From positions 1,302,001 through 1,366,000 of the forward strand of contig NZ_JBHSGP010000014.1 of NCBI RefSeq assembly GCF_042654525.1: a stretch of DNA of 64,000 bases, given 5' to 3'. Under the pieces are notes generated by a model. The model did not search any database, was not told the DNA's origin, and saw nothing but the letters and a program-made list of their open reading frames with translations. Position numbers and translations under genes: made by a program. Positions within the stretch are counted from its first letter, which is position 1; each line of letters starts with the position of its first letter. Positions 1 to 9,014 of this stretch are shown in pieces. The DNA is from Geojedonia litorea (GTDB taxonomy: Bacteria; Bacteroidota; Bacteroidia; Flavobacteriales; Flavobacteriaceae).

Positions 1-941
1 ATGTAGAGGTTACTGCGTTTTTAGGAGGAATTAGCCAAAATTATAATTCAAATTTAATTCTCAATGGTACTAAGATAACGGTAGTTGAGGCGGATGAATT
101 TGACCGTTCATTTTTAACCTTATCTCCTGATATGGCTGGGATAACTTCAATGGATGCCGACCATTTAGATATTTACGGAGATGCTGAATCACTTCAAGAA
201 TCTTTTGTTGAATTTTCAAAGAAAATAAAACCTAACGGTAAACTGTTTGTGAAAAATGGATTGCCTTTAACGGGAATAACTTACGGAATAGACGATGACG
301 CCGATTATTCGGCTATCAACATAAAAATAATAGATGGTGCTTATGTGTTTGATGTAAAAACACCTAATACCACTCTTGAAAATTTCAAATTTAACCTACC
401 TGGTAGACACAATCTGTCGAATGCATTAATAGCCTTGGCGATGACTGTAGAATATGGCATCCCTCACCAACAGCTCGCCGAGGCATTAGCATCTTATACT
501 GGGGTTAAACGAAGATTTACCTATCAAATTAAAACAAGCAATTTGGTGTTTATTGATGACTATGCGCACCATCCGCAGGAGATTGATGCCGTACATCAAG
601 CCGTTCGAGAAATGTATCCAGATAAGGAAGTTTTGATCGTATTTCAACCGCATTTATTTAGTCGCACAAGAGATTTTGTAGATGGATTTGCACAAAGTTT
701 GTCCCAATTTGATAAGATCCTACTTTTGGATATTTATCCTGCGCGAGAATTACCAATAGAAGGGGTTACCTCACAATGGTTACTAGATAAAATTCAAAAT
801 AACAATAAAAAATTGGTTCAGAAATCAGAGCTAATTGCGGAATTAAAACAAACAAATGCTCAGGTTATTTTAACCGTTGGAGCCGGAGATATAGGAGAGG
901 AAGTTAAACATATTAAAGAAGCCTTAAGCGTTGCGAGTTAA
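1..941 (+). CDS. murC: UDP-N-acetylmuramate--L-alanine ligase, 5' truncated
   Basis: Adds L-alanine to UDP-MurNAc, the first cytoplasmic step of peptidoglycan stem-peptide synthesis. The gene enters from the left edge in the frame beginning at base 3, leaving about 312 C-terminal residues. Visible Mur ligase motifs are VEADEFDRSF (central ATP-binding domain), NLSNALIALAM, and DDYAHHPQEI at the start of the C-terminal domain. The first ATG in this frame (base 132) is internal, not the start. It is followed with an 11-base overlap by ftsQ and then ftsA and ftsZ, the usual end of a dcw cluster. The assignment is firm; only the N-terminal part is missing. Confidence 0.95.
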   Translation, partial: VEVTAFLGGISQNYNSNLILNGTKITVVEADEFDRSFLTLSPDMAGITSMDADHLDIYGDAESLQESFVEFSKKIKPNGKLFVKNGLPLTGITYGIDDDADYSAINIKIIDGAYVFDVKTPNTTLENFKFNLPGRHNLSNALIALAMTVEYGIPHQQLAEALASYTGVKRRFTYQIKTSNLVFIDDYAHHPQEIDAVHQAVREMYPDKEVLIVFQPHLFSRTRDFVDGFAQSLSQFDKILLLDIYPARELPIEGVTSQWLLDKIQNNNKKLVQKSELIAELKQTNAQVILTVGAGDIGEEVKHIKEALSVAS

Positions 942-1650
942 TTATAATTACATAAAAGGGATTGCGCTATTGGTAACAGTAGTGTCATTGTATGCATTCT
1001 CTTCTGTGAGAAATTCTTCAAGGAAAGTAGGCACTCCATTAATACATTTTATTGGAGAAGATAATTTATTTGTCACGCATGAAACTGTTAGTAAATTGTT
1101 AATACAAAATCAACAAACCGTTACGGATAAGCCTAAAGAAATTATAGATTTGAACGGATTGGAAACTGCCCTAAATTCTAATCCAATGATTAAGCAAGCT
1201 CAAGTGTTTATCGATGTTGAAGGTAAAATTACAGCAGAGATTGAACAAAAAAAACCGTTGGCTAGAGTTAGTACAAACGCATCGTTTTATATTGATGATA
1301 TGGGTAGTTATATGCCGTTATCAACAAATTATACTGCAAGAGTACCACTTGTTACTGGAGCTATTTATAAAAATGAACTTGGTAATGTTTACCACATTGC
1401 AAAAAAAGTTCAAGAAGATGATTTTTTAAAAAAACATGTCATCGAGATTCATCAAAATGAAGACAAATCGATAGACTTGAAATTTAGATTACATGATTTT
1501 ACTATTCATTTAGGATCGTTAAAGTCATTAGATAAAAAAGTGAACAACCTCAAAGCGTTTTATCAAAAAGCAATGAGAGACCAAACACTCGATACGTACA
1601 GTGTGGTAAATTTAAAGTTTGACAACCAAGTAATATGCACCAAAAAGTAA
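931..1650 (+). CDS. ftsQ: cell division protein FtsQ
   Basis: Bitopic inner-membrane divisome protein that bridges early and late division proteins. It has a short cytoplasmic start, one membrane helix at about residues 8-24 (IKGIALLVTVVSLYAF), and a periplasmic part with a POTRA-like segment at about 38-110. At 239 residues it has the normal length. The only plausible start is TTG at 931, inside the last codons of murC, giving MRVNYNYIKG; no in-frame ATG lies near the membrane helix. The overlap suggests translational coupling. Sequence similarity in this family is low, so position between murC and ftsA is an important part of the evidence. Confidence 0.9.
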   Translation: MRVNYNYIKGIALLVTVVSLYAFSSVRNSSRKVGTPLIHFIGEDNLFVTHETVSKLLIQNQQTVTDKPKEIIDLNGLETALNSNPMIKQAQVFIDVEGKITAEIEQKKPLARVSTNASFYIDDMGSYMPLSTNYTARVPLVTGAIYKNELGNVYHIAKKVQEDDFLKKHVIEIHQNEDKSIDLKFRLHDFTIHLGSLKSLDKKVNNLKAFYQKAMRDQTLDTYSVVNLKFDNQVICTKK

Positions 1651-1653
1651 GGC

Positions 1654-2982
1654 ATGGAGAATAATAAAATTTCAGTAGGACTAGATATTGGAACCACAAA
1701 AATTGTGGCCATGATAGGTCGTAAGAATGAATACGGCAAAGCCGAAATTTTAGGAATAGGGAAATCTAAAAGTTTGGGCGTGCACAGAGGTGTGGTGAAT
1801 AATATTACACAAACTATTCAATCTATTCAACAAGCCGTTCAAGAAGCAGAAGCAGAAGCCGGATTAAAAATTGAAGATGTAACCGTTGGTATTGCGGGTC
1901 AGCATATTAGAAGTTTACAACATAGTGATTATATCACAAGAGCAAATTCTGAATTAGTCATTGATGAAGAAGATATTGACCGCCTAATTAACCAAGTACA
2001 TAAATTGGTCATGCTCCCAGGAGAGGAAATTATCCATGTGCTGCCACAGGAGTATAAAGTGGACGGACAGGGTGAAATAAAAGAACCGATTGGCATGTAC
2101 GGTGGAAGACTTGAAGCTAACTTTCATGTGGTTGTTGGTCAGGTTTCATCTATAAGAAACATAGGTAGATGTGTAAAAAGTTCTGGATTGGAATTAGAGG
2201 GTATAACGCTGGAGCCATTGGCATCAGCTAATGCTGTTTTAAGCCAGGAAGAAAAAGAAGCAGGGGTTGCCTTAATTGATATTGGAGGTGGAACCACAGA
2301 TTTAGCGGTTTTCAAGGACGGTATTATTCGTCATACGGCTGTTATTCCTTTTGGGGGTAATGTCATTACTGAAGACATCAAAGAAGGCTGTTCAATTATA
2401 GAGAAGCAGGCCGAATTGTTAAAAATAAAGTTTGGTTCGGCATGGCCCGGAGAAAATAAAGACAACGAGATTGTTTCAATTCCTGGTTTACGAGGAAGAG
2501 AACCTAAAGAGATTACGCTTAAAAATCTTTCCAAAATTATTCATGCACGTGTTGTGGAAATTGTAGAGCAAGTTTATGTTGAGATAAAAAACTATGGGCA
2601 CGAAGAACAAAAGAAAAAACTCATTGCAGGAATTGTTTTAACTGGAGGCGGTAGTCAGCTTAAACATTTAAAACAGTTAGTAGAATATATCACTGGAATG
2701 GATACCAGAATTGGATACCCGAATGAACACCTTGCAGGAGATAGTGACGAAGATGTAGCTAGCCCTCTTTATGCTACAGCCGTAGGTTTAGTAATGGATG
2801 GTCTTAAAAGACAAGAGCGTAAACGTGTTGAAAAGGAAAGAGAAAATTTGGAACTTCAGGCAGAAGCTTCTGAAGAAGCCTCAAATGCAAACGATGTTGT
2901 AAATCCTCCAAAAAAGGAACGCCGGTCATTTTTAGATAAGCTAACCGAGCGTGTTAAAGATTTTTTAGATAATGCAGAATAA
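1654..2982 (+). CDS. ftsA: cell division protein FtsA
   Basis: Actin-like ATPase that anchors FtsZ filaments to the membrane and recruits the divisome. The start ISVGLDIGTTKIVAMIG is the phosphate-1 loop; LIDIGGGTTDLAVF near residue 207 is phosphate-2; GIVLTGGGSQLKHL near 325 is the adenosine motif. A charged linker (residues about 385-425) leads to a C-terminal amphipathic helix around LDKLTERVKDFLDN, the membrane-targeting sequence. Length 442 is normal. It starts three bases after ftsQ and ends 32 bases before ftsZ, so it very probably shares their transcript. Confidence 0.97.
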   Translation: MENNKISVGLDIGTTKIVAMIGRKNEYGKAEILGIGKSKSLGVHRGVVNNITQTIQSIQQAVQEAEAEAGLKIEDVTVGIAGQHIRSLQHSDYITRANSELVIDEEDIDRLINQVHKLVMLPGEEIIHVLPQEYKVDGQGEIKEPIGMYGGRLEANFHVVVGQVSSIRNIGRCVKSSGLELEGITLEPLASANAVLSQEEKEAGVALIDIGGGTTDLAVFKDGIIRHTAVIPFGGNVITEDIKEGCSIIEKQAELLKIKFGSAWPGENKDNEIVSIPGLRGREPKEITLKNLSKIIHARVVEIVEQVYVEIKNYGHEEQKKKLIAGIVLTGGGSQLKHLKQLVEYITGMDTRIGYPNEHLAGDSDEDVASPLYATAVGLVMDGLKRQERKRVEKERENLELQAEASEEASNANDVVNPPKKERRSFLDKLTERVKDFLDNAE

Positions 2983-3014
2983 ATTAATTATAAATCCAGT
3001 AAAGAACTAATTAT

Positions 3015-4925
3015 ATGAGCAACAACAACGAATTAGGAAACATTGCATTCGATTTACCAAAAAACCAATCCAACGTCATCAAGGTTATTGGTGTTGGCGG
3101 TGGCGGTAGCAATGCTATCAATCACATGTTTCAACAAGGAATTAAGGGTGTTGATTTTGTAATCTGTAACACAGATGCACAAGCACTTCAAAATAGTGGA
3201 GTGCCCAACAAAATTCAACTTGGTGTTAACTTAACCGAAGGTTTAGGAGCGGGCGCAAATCCTGATGTAGGAGAGCAGGCTGCTGTAGAAAGTTTAGAAG
3301 ACATCCGTCGAATGTTAGATACCAATACAAAAATGGTATTTATTACTGCCGGAATGGGTGGTGGAACAGGTACTGGAGCTGCTCCAATCATTGCAAAAAT
3401 GGCAAAAGAACTAGATATTCTCACGGTTGGAATCGTTACTATGCCTTTTCAATTTGAAGGAAAAACCAGAAATGAGCAAGCTCAAAAAGGGATAGAAAAC
3501 CTACGTGGTCATGTTGATTCTTTAGTAGTGATCAACAATAATAAGCTTAGAGAGGTATATGGAAACCTAGGGTTTAAAGCTGGATTCTCAAAAGCTGACG
3601 AGGTGTTGTCAACCGCATCACGTGGTATCGCCGAAGTTATTACACATCACTACACTCAAAATATAGATTTAAGGGATGCTAAAACCGTATTGAGCAATAG
3701 TGGTACCGCTATTATGGGTTCTGCTGCAGCATCTGGAAAAACAAGAGCTCAAGAGGCCATTATGAAAGCTCTTGATTCTCCTTTATTAAATGACAATAAA
3801 ATTACCGGAGCTAAAAACGTATTGTTGCTTATCGTTTCTGGTTCTCAAGAAATTACCATTGACGAAATTGGTGAAATCAACGATCATATTCAAAATGAAG
3901 CTGGTCACGGTGCTAATATCATTATGGGTGTTGGAGAAGACGAGTCCCTACAGGAGTCCATCTCTGTGACCATTATTGCTACTGGATTCAATATTGATCA
4001 ACAACATGAAATTTCAAATACCGAAGTCAAAAAAGTGGTTCATGCATTAGAAGAAGATCATGATGATATTAATGTAAAAGAGCGAGAACCTGCCATTATA
4101 ACTCCAGACATTATCCTTAAAAAAGAAGATGATAATGAATCTGAAGTTGTGAAGCATACTTTGATAATTGATGATAATGATGACGACGATATACACTCAA
4201 ATTTAATTCCTACTACAGAGTTCATAAAAAATATGAACGTAGTTTACCAAGAAGTGTTAGATCATAAAGCAGAAGACGATTTTATCATTACACCAGTTCA
4301 AAAAGAAAAAGTAGAAGAAGTTAAAGAGGTTGAATTTGAAGAAGAAGAGCAAATAACTTTGACCTTTGATTTGCCTTTGTCAGATCAAAAAAAGGAAAAA
4401 GAGACTACCGAAAATAAGGTTTTATTTGATTTAGATGACGAGGTTAAAGATTATAAAGTAAAAGATTATGTAGAAATAATCCCAGTAACCGAAGCTAATG
4501 AAACCGGAGAAACACGCTATGCTTTAGATGATTTTATGAGTTTTGAATCGTCTATGAATAAAACAAAATCAAAAGAAATTGAAGTTGAAGAAGAGATTGT
4601 TTTTGAAAAGAAAGTAGTAGAGGAAAAAGTTCAGGCACCAATAGAAAAAGAAGACATTGATCCAATGAACAGTCCTATATCAGAGCTTTTAAAAGAAAGA
4701 GCCGATGAGAGACGTCGCAAAATGAAGGATTTCAATTATCGATTTAAAACTTCAAAAATTGACGAAATAGAACGCGAGCCAGCATACAAGCGTCAAGGCA
4801 TAAATTTAGACGACACACCACATTCTTCTGAAACTAATAGCTCGAGAATGTCAGTAGGAACTGATGAAAATGATGATATTCAGTTACGAAGTAATAATTC
4901 TTTCTTACACGATAACGTTGATTAA
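3015..4925 (+). CDS. ftsZ: cell division protein FtsZ with long C-terminal linker
   Basis: Tubulin-like GTPase that forms the cytokinetic ring. GVGGGGSNAINHM near residue 27 and the tubulin signature GGGTGTGAAP near residue 115 form the GTP site. The globular core ends at about residue 320. The remaining 300 or so residues are a highly acidic, Lys/Glu-rich, low-complexity linker, finishing in a short tail (SNNSFLHDNVD). The total of 636 residues is much longer than the 380-400 of E. coli or Bacillus FtsZ, but a long linker is usual in Bacteroidota. A strong terminator follows 34 bases downstream. Confidence 0.97.
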   Translation: MSNNNELGNIAFDLPKNQSNVIKVIGVGGGGSNAINHMFQQGIKGVDFVICNTDAQALQNSGVPNKIQLGVNLTEGLGAGANPDVGEQAAVESLEDIRRMLDTNTKMVFITAGMGGGTGTGAAPIIAKMAKELDILTVGIVTMPFQFEGKTRNEQAQKGIENLRGHVDSLVVINNNKLREVYGNLGFKAGFSKADEVLSTASRGIAEVITHHYTQNIDLRDAKTVLSNSGTAIMGSAAASGKTRAQEAIMKALDSPLLNDNKITGAKNVLLLIVSGSQEITIDEIGEINDHIQNEAGHGANIIMGVGEDESLQESISVTIIATGFNIDQQHEISNTEVKKVVHALEEDHDDINVKEREPAIITPDIILKKEDDNESEVVKHTLIIDDNDDDDIHSNLIPTTEFIKNMNVVYQEVLDHKAEDDFIITPVQKEKVEEVKEVEFEEEEQITLTFDLPLSDQKKEKETTENKVLFDLDDEVKDYKVKDYVEIIPVTEANETGETRYALDDFMSFESSMNKTKSKEIEVEEEIVFEKKVVEEKVQAPIEKEDIDPMNSPISELLKERADERRRKMKDFNYRFKTSKIDEIEREPAYKRQGINLDDTPHSSETNSSRMSVGTDENDDIQLRSNNSFLHDNVD

Positions 4926-4958
4926 TAGCTGATTTAATTTAGCGTTTTCGCTATGTTG

Positions 4959-4992
4959 AACCCGAAAAGTTTAATTACTTTTCGGGTTTTTA
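4959..4992 (+). terminator. Rho-independent terminator after ftsZ
   Basis: A perfect 12-bp stem (AACCCGAAAAGT / ACTTTTCGGGTT) with the six-base loop TTAATT, followed by TTTATTT. It closes the ftsQAZ transcript. Confidence 0.88.
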
Positions 4993-5086
4993 TTTAAACG
5001 AAATTTTAAGTTTCTAAACCAGAAAAGGAGTCTTTTATATCAATAGTTTTTACTTATCTTCGCATTTTAAAACAATAGATACAATC

Positions 5087-5536
5087 ATGAGCTTACAAGA
5101 TGATGTAATGACGGCTATGAAAGCTGCAATGAGAGATAAAAATCAAACTGCATTGGCCGCATTGAGAGCGATCAAGTCTGAAATTTTATTGGCCCAAACC
5201 GAAACGGGATCTAAAGAAGAACTTTCTAAAGACCAAGAGATTAAAATCTTATCAAAGCTTGTAAAACAACGTAAAGACAGTGCTAATATTTATACCGAAC
5301 AAAATAGAGAAGATCTTGCTGAGCCCGAGTTAGCGCAGGCTGAAGTTATTAGCCAATTTTTACCAGCCCAATTAAGCGAAACAGAAATAGAAAAGTTCGT
5401 GGCAGAAACAATAACTAAAGTAGGCGCAGAGGGCATGAAAGACATGGGTAAAGTAATGGGAATAGTCAATCAACAATTGGCTGGTAAGGCCGATGGTAAA
5501 ACCATTTCTACTATTGTAAGATCTAAATTAATATAA
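5087..5536 (+). CDS. GatB/YqeY domain-containing protein
   Basis: A 149-residue all-helical protein of the YqeY family, resembling the tRNA-binding tail of the GatB subunit of Asp/Glu-tRNA amidotransferase. Recognisable segments are MKAAMRDKNQTALAALRAIK at the N-terminus, KQRKDSANIYTEQNREDLA in the middle, and GMKDMGKVMG followed by ADGKTIS near the end. Length is typical. The exact role of free-standing YqeY proteins is not settled; involvement in tRNA metabolism is inferred from the fold. It stands alone between two terminators, directly before a tRNA gene. A weak -7-like element TATCTTCG lies at 5055-5062. Confidence 0.9.
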   Translation: MSLQDDVMTAMKAAMRDKNQTALAALRAIKSEILLAQTETGSKEELSKDQEIKILSKLVKQRKDSANIYTEQNREDLAEPELAQAEVISQFLPAQLSETEIEKFVAETITKVGAEGMKDMGKVMGIVNQQLAGKADGKTISTIVRSKLI

Positions 5537-5564
5537 ATCATGTTCCTGTTTTAATGGGAATTAG

Positions 5565-5638
5565 GGCTGCGTAGTTCAACTGGATAGAATATCAGATTTC
5601 GGCTCTGAGGGTTGGGGGTTCGAATCCCTCCGCGGTCA
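5565..5638 (+). tRNA. tRNA-Arg (anticodon UCG)
   Basis: A 74-base cloverleaf. The acceptor stem GGCTGCG pairs with CGCGGTC (G-U at the second and fourth pairs). The anticodon stem is TCAGA/TCTGA with loop TTTCGGC, placing TCG at positions 34-36. The T arm is GGGGG/CCCTC around TTCGAAT. The discriminator base is A and CCA is not encoded. Anticodon UCG reads CGA arginine codons, and other CGN codons if U34 is modified. A terminator follows 13 bases downstream. Confidence 0.93.
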
Positions 5639-5651
5639 CGAATAAGCTAAA

Positions 5652-5702
5652 GCACCAAAGGGTGAATCAAACTTGCTAAAATTTGATCCTTTGGTGTTTT
5701 TT
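5652..5702 (+). terminator. Rho-independent terminator after tRNA-Arg
   Basis: A two-part stem: CACCAAAGG (5653-5661) pairs with CCTTTGGTG (5688-5696), and inside it ATCAAA pairs with TTTGAT. A run of six T follows. Confidence 0.85.
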
Positions 5703-5848
5703 GTTTTCAAAGTAGAACGTTCATAGGCAGTATTTTAATTTAAAATTTAACCTTGTAATCTTTCATAGTCTTTTTTTTGTACCTTTAATTTCTTTATTTA
5801 TTATTAATTCCCTCACAATGTATTAGTGTAATCAACGTTATTTGTGAA

Positions 5849-6700
5849 GTGAAATTAATCGTTTTTATAGAGCAGCTTACTACTGGAGGTAAAATAGTCA
5901 TCGGTATTTTCTTTGCTATTCTTTTAGCGATGTTGTTGAATTTTGCCTTAAGAATGGTGGAATTAAGTTATGTGATTCGAACAAAAAAACCATTTTTCGT
6001 CCACACCTCTTTTTTTCTAAAAAAATTAAGTAATTCTCAAAAAGTTATTTTACGTAAACAATTTAGATTCTATAATAAATTATCCCTAAAACAACAACGT
6101 GTTTTCGAACATCGTGTTGCTTCATTTATGGCTGATAAACATTTTATAGGTAGAGAAGGTGTTCAAGTTACAGAAGAAATGAGGGTGCTCATTTCTGCAA
6201 CTGCAGTCATGCTAACGTTTGGATTTAGAGATTTTTATATTGGATTAATCAATAGAATATTTATTTATCCTAATGAATTTTTCTCCAGATCCAATAATGA
6301 CTATCATAAAGGAGAATTTAATCCAAGGCTTAAAACTTTAGTGCTATCTTGGAAAGATTTTAAAAAAGGATTTGAGAATAATACTGATAAAATTAATCTT
6401 GGAATTCATGAATTTGCACATGCTATTCATCTGAATAGTATCAAAGAACGCGATGTGAGTTCTACCATATTTTCAGATTCATTTAAAGAGCTTACCGACT
6501 TATTGACCAACAAGGAGGACTTAAGAAAAGAACTGATTGCTTCAAAATACTTTAGGGATTACGCTTATACTAATCAATTTGAGTTTTTGGCCGTAGTCAT
6601 TGAAACTTTCATTGAAACGCCATCAGAGTTTAGAGCACAATTTCCAGAAGTATATAATAAAACCAAGCAAATGCTCAATTTTAATTTTGCTGGATACTAA
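5849..6700 (+). CDS. MtfA-like zinc-dependent peptidase, membrane-anchored
   Basis: A 283-residue protein resembling the MtfA (Mlc titration factor A) peptidase family. One N-terminal membrane helix spans about residues 15-35. The zinc motif HEFAH is at residues 187-191, and a downstream segment EFLAVVIETFIETP supplies the acidic residues typical of the family. In E. coli MtfA binds the repressor Mlc, but no such partner is evident here, so the substrate is unknown. The start is GTG at 5849, chosen because it just precedes the membrane helix and no ATG is near. The stop abuts the stop of the convergent rpe gene with no base between. Confidence 0.8.
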   Translation: MKLIVFIEQLTTGGKIVIGIFFAILLAMLLNFALRMVELSYVIRTKKPFFVHTSFFLKKLSNSQKVILRKQFRFYNKLSLKQQRVFEHRVASFMADKHFIGREGVQVTEEMRVLISATAVMLTFGFRDFYIGLINRIFIYPNEFFSRSNNDYHKGEFNPRLKTLVLSWKDFKKGFENNTDKINLGIHEFAHAIHLNSIKERDVSSTIFSDSFKELTDLLTNKEDLRKELIASKYFRDYAYTNQFEFLAVVIETFIETPSEFRAQFPEVYNKTKQMLNFNFAGY

Positions 6701-7363
6701 TTAACTATTTACTATTGCTTTTAGGTCTTTAATAGTCTCAATTGGATTAGAACTTCCAAACACATAACTACCAGCAACTAAAACATCTGCACCAACATCA
6801 ACTAATTGTTTAGCATTTTTATTGGTTACCCCTCCATCAATTTCAATTTTGGTTGCAGCATTTTTTCTGGTAATAAGTTCTTTTAATTGTTTTACCTTAT
6901 TAAAAGTGTTCTCTATAAAACTTTGACCTCCAAAGCCGGGATTAACACTCATTAAGCACACCAAATCAATGTCATTAATAGTATCCTCAAGAACATTAAT
7001 ATTAGTGTGTGGATTAAGTGCCACACCAGCTTGCATGCCTTCCGCTTTAATAGCCTGCAGTGTTCTATGTAAATGCGTACAGGCTTCGTAATGTACCGTT
7101 AATACATTACTGCCTAAATCAGCAAACGTTTTTATATAGCGATCTGGATCTACTATCATTAAATGCACATCAATGGTTTTTTTGGCATGTTTGGATATCG
7201 CTTTTAAAACTGGCATTCCAAATGAGATGTTCGGCACAAATACACCATCCATTATATCTATATGAAACCAATCTGCTTCACTTTTATTTACCATTTCTAT
7301 ATCACGTTGAAGATTGGCAAAATCTGCTGCCAGGATTGAAGGTGCTATTAATTTAGAATTCAT
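6701..7363 (-). CDS. rpe: ribulose-phosphate 3-epimerase
   Basis: Interconverts D-ribulose 5-phosphate and D-xylulose 5-phosphate in the pentose phosphate pathway. A 220-residue TIM barrel with the family motifs IAPSILAADF near the N-terminus, HIDIMDGVFVPN (metal His and catalytic Asp), VHLMI (metal His), MSVNPGFGGQ, and EIDGGV (second catalytic Asp). Length is typical. It is downstream of rpoD on the same strand, but a terminator between them (7398-7432) suggests its own promoter. Confidence 0.97.
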   Translation of the reverse strand: MNSKLIAPSILAADFANLQRDIEMVNKSEADWFHIDIMDGVFVPNISFGMPVLKAISKHAKKTIDVHLMIVDPDRYIKTFADLGSNVLTVHYEACTHLHRTLQAIKAEGMQAGVALNPHTNINVLEDTINDIDLVCLMSVNPGFGGQSFIENTFNKVKQLKELITRKNAATKIEIDGGVTNKNAKQLVDVGADVLVAGSYVFGSSNPIETIKDLKAIVNS

Positions 7364-7397
7364 TGAAGTGTATTAGATTGTTTTTGCAAAAGTAGGT

Positions 7398-7432
7398 AAA
7401 AAAACGAACCCAGAGTAATCAGCTCTGGGTTC
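7398..7432 (-). terminator. Rho-independent terminator downstream of rpoD
   Basis: A 10-bp stem (GAACCCAGAG / CTCTGGGTTC) with a 7-base loop. On the minus strand it is followed by seven T. It ends the rpoD message about 165 bases past the stop codon. Confidence 0.8.
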
Positions 7433-7595
7433 TTTCATCAATCAAAAAACGAACAGTTATGTGTAACTGTTTGTTGCGTTTATTTAGTCGTAACTATTTT
7501 ACGAAACTAAAATATATTTTAAAAATACCTGTTCAAATTTGCTTGGCTCCAATATAAGAAATATATCTTAATTTTGGTAATAAACAAGTTCGAAA

Positions 7596-8459
7596 CTATC
7601 CTAAATATGTTTTTAATATTTTACTTCTAGACGTATGTTTTAAGCGTCTAATAGCTTTTTCTTTAATTTGCCGAACACGTTCACGAGTTAAATCAAATGT
7701 TTCTCCAATTTCTTCCAAGGTCATAGGATGTTGATTTCCAAGCCCAAAGTACAAACGAATAACATCAGCTTCACGAGGTGTTAAAGTTTCTAAAGCACGC
7801 TCAATTTCAGTGCGAAGCGATTCATGCAATAAATCTTTATCTGGATTTGGAGATTCTCCACTTCGTAATACGTCATAAAGGTTTGAATCTTCTCCTTCTA
7901 CTAATGGTGCATCCATTGATACATGACGGCCAGAGTTTTTCATAGACTCTTTAACGTCATTAATAGTCATGTCCAACTCTTTTGCAATTTCTTCAGCACT
8001 TGGAGGACGTTCGTGACTTTGCTCTAAAAAGGCAAATGTTTTATTGATTTTGTTAATTGAACCAATTTTATTTAATGGTAAACGTACAATTCGAGATTGT
8101 TCGGCTAATGCCTGAAGTATTGATTGACGAATCCACCAAACAGCATATGAAATAAACTTGAAACCACGTGTCTCATCAAAACGTTGCGCGGCTTTTATTA
8201 GTCCTAAATTACCTTCATTAATTAAATCTGGTAATGTTAACCCTTGATTTTGATATTGCTTTGCTACCGAAACAACAAAACGGAGATTAGCTTTAGTCAA
8301 TTTTTCTAAAGCCACTTGATCACCAGCTTTAATACGTTGCGCTAATTCGACCTCTTCATCTGCGGTGATTAAGTCAACCTTTCCAATTTCTTGTAAATAT
8401 TTGTCTAACGAAGCAGTTTCTCTATTGGTAACCTGCTTGGTAATTTTAAGTTGTCTCAT
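7596..8459 (-). CDS. rpoD: primary RNA polymerase sigma factor (RpoD/SigA)
   Basis: Housekeeping sigma-70 factor. At 287 residues it lacks region 1.1 and the long non-conserved region, as is usual in Bacteroidota. Region 1.2 begins at TASLDKYLQEIGKVDLIT; region 2 contains NLRFVVSVAKQYQNQGL and FISYAVWWIRQSI (-10 recognition and melting); region 3 follows; region 4 ends in the helix-turn-helix TLEEIGETFDLTRERVRQIK (-35 recognition). This factor reads the TAnnTTTG elements seen elsewhere in the window. The 136-base leader up to the next gene contains no clear canonical promoter. Confidence 0.97.
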   Translation of the reverse strand: MRQLKITKQVTNRETASLDKYLQEIGKVDLITADEEVELAQRIKAGDQVALEKLTKANLRFVVSVAKQYQNQGLTLPDLINEGNLGLIKAAQRFDETRGFKFISYAVWWIRQSILQALAEQSRIVRLPLNKIGSINKINKTFAFLEQSHERPPSAEEIAKELDMTINDVKESMKNSGRHVSMDAPLVEGEDSNLYDVLRSGESPNPDKDLLHESLRTEIERALETLTPREADVIRLYFGLGNQHPMTLEEIGETFDLTRERVRQIKEKAIRRLKHTSRSKILKTYLG

Positions 8460-8544
8460 TTAATTTGTCTAGTTTTTAATACGAATGATAATACTACCTT
8501 GTAGTTATACGTAATTAGTGCCAAAAATGTTACAAAAGATTAAA

Positions 8545-8919
8545 TTAAATTTTAATTAATTTTTTATCGGTAAGGTTGATGTCATCCAACATTTCATTAG
8601 TGAACTTGTAATGACCACGTGTAGTTATTAACCTAAATCTATGGGACTTCATATTGCTTAAGGTATTTAAAAAAAGCCATTTTGATTTTAGTAAATTAGG
8701 CTTTTCAGACTTTAAGCTCAATTCGAAATAGTGCTTCTGGCCTTCTTTTTCTGCAACAATATCAGGTGTAATACTTATGTCGCTCCCAACTTTTGAATAC
8801 GATTTAGGTGTTTCGTAACCTTTAGTGTCAGCTTTAATGTTTTCATATCCGCGTTGTTCGAGATAAGCGAGAGAATCATTTAATACCTCTAAATATTTGT
8901 CTTTGTCTGTGTAAATCAT
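8545..8919 (-). CDS. small conserved-looking protein of unknown function
   Basis: A 124-residue soluble protein with no signal peptide or membrane segment. I do not recognise the family. The middle shows PDIVAEKEGQKHYFELSLK, an acidic-hydrophobic-acidic-Lys arrangement resembling the core beta hairpin of PD-(D/E)xK nuclease-like folds, but the ExK element is not exact (E-L-S-L-K). That reading is weak inference. It lies upstream of rpoD on the same strand, 85 bases away. The ATG start is preceded by an AT-rich leader. Confidence 0.6.
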   Translation of the reverse strand: MIYTDKDKYLEVLNDSLAYLEQRGYENIKADTKGYETPKSYSKVGSDISITPDIVAEKEGQKHYFELSLKSEKPNLLKSKWLFLNTLSNMKSHRFRLITTRGHYKFTNEMLDDINLTDKKLIKI

Positions 8920-9014
8920 AACTAGTAATATAGTAAAATAATTTACAATAGCAAATTATTAACGGGCTTTAACGTTTTTTGGCTTTAATTGTAGTAGAGT
9001 AGCTTTTAGATGGT

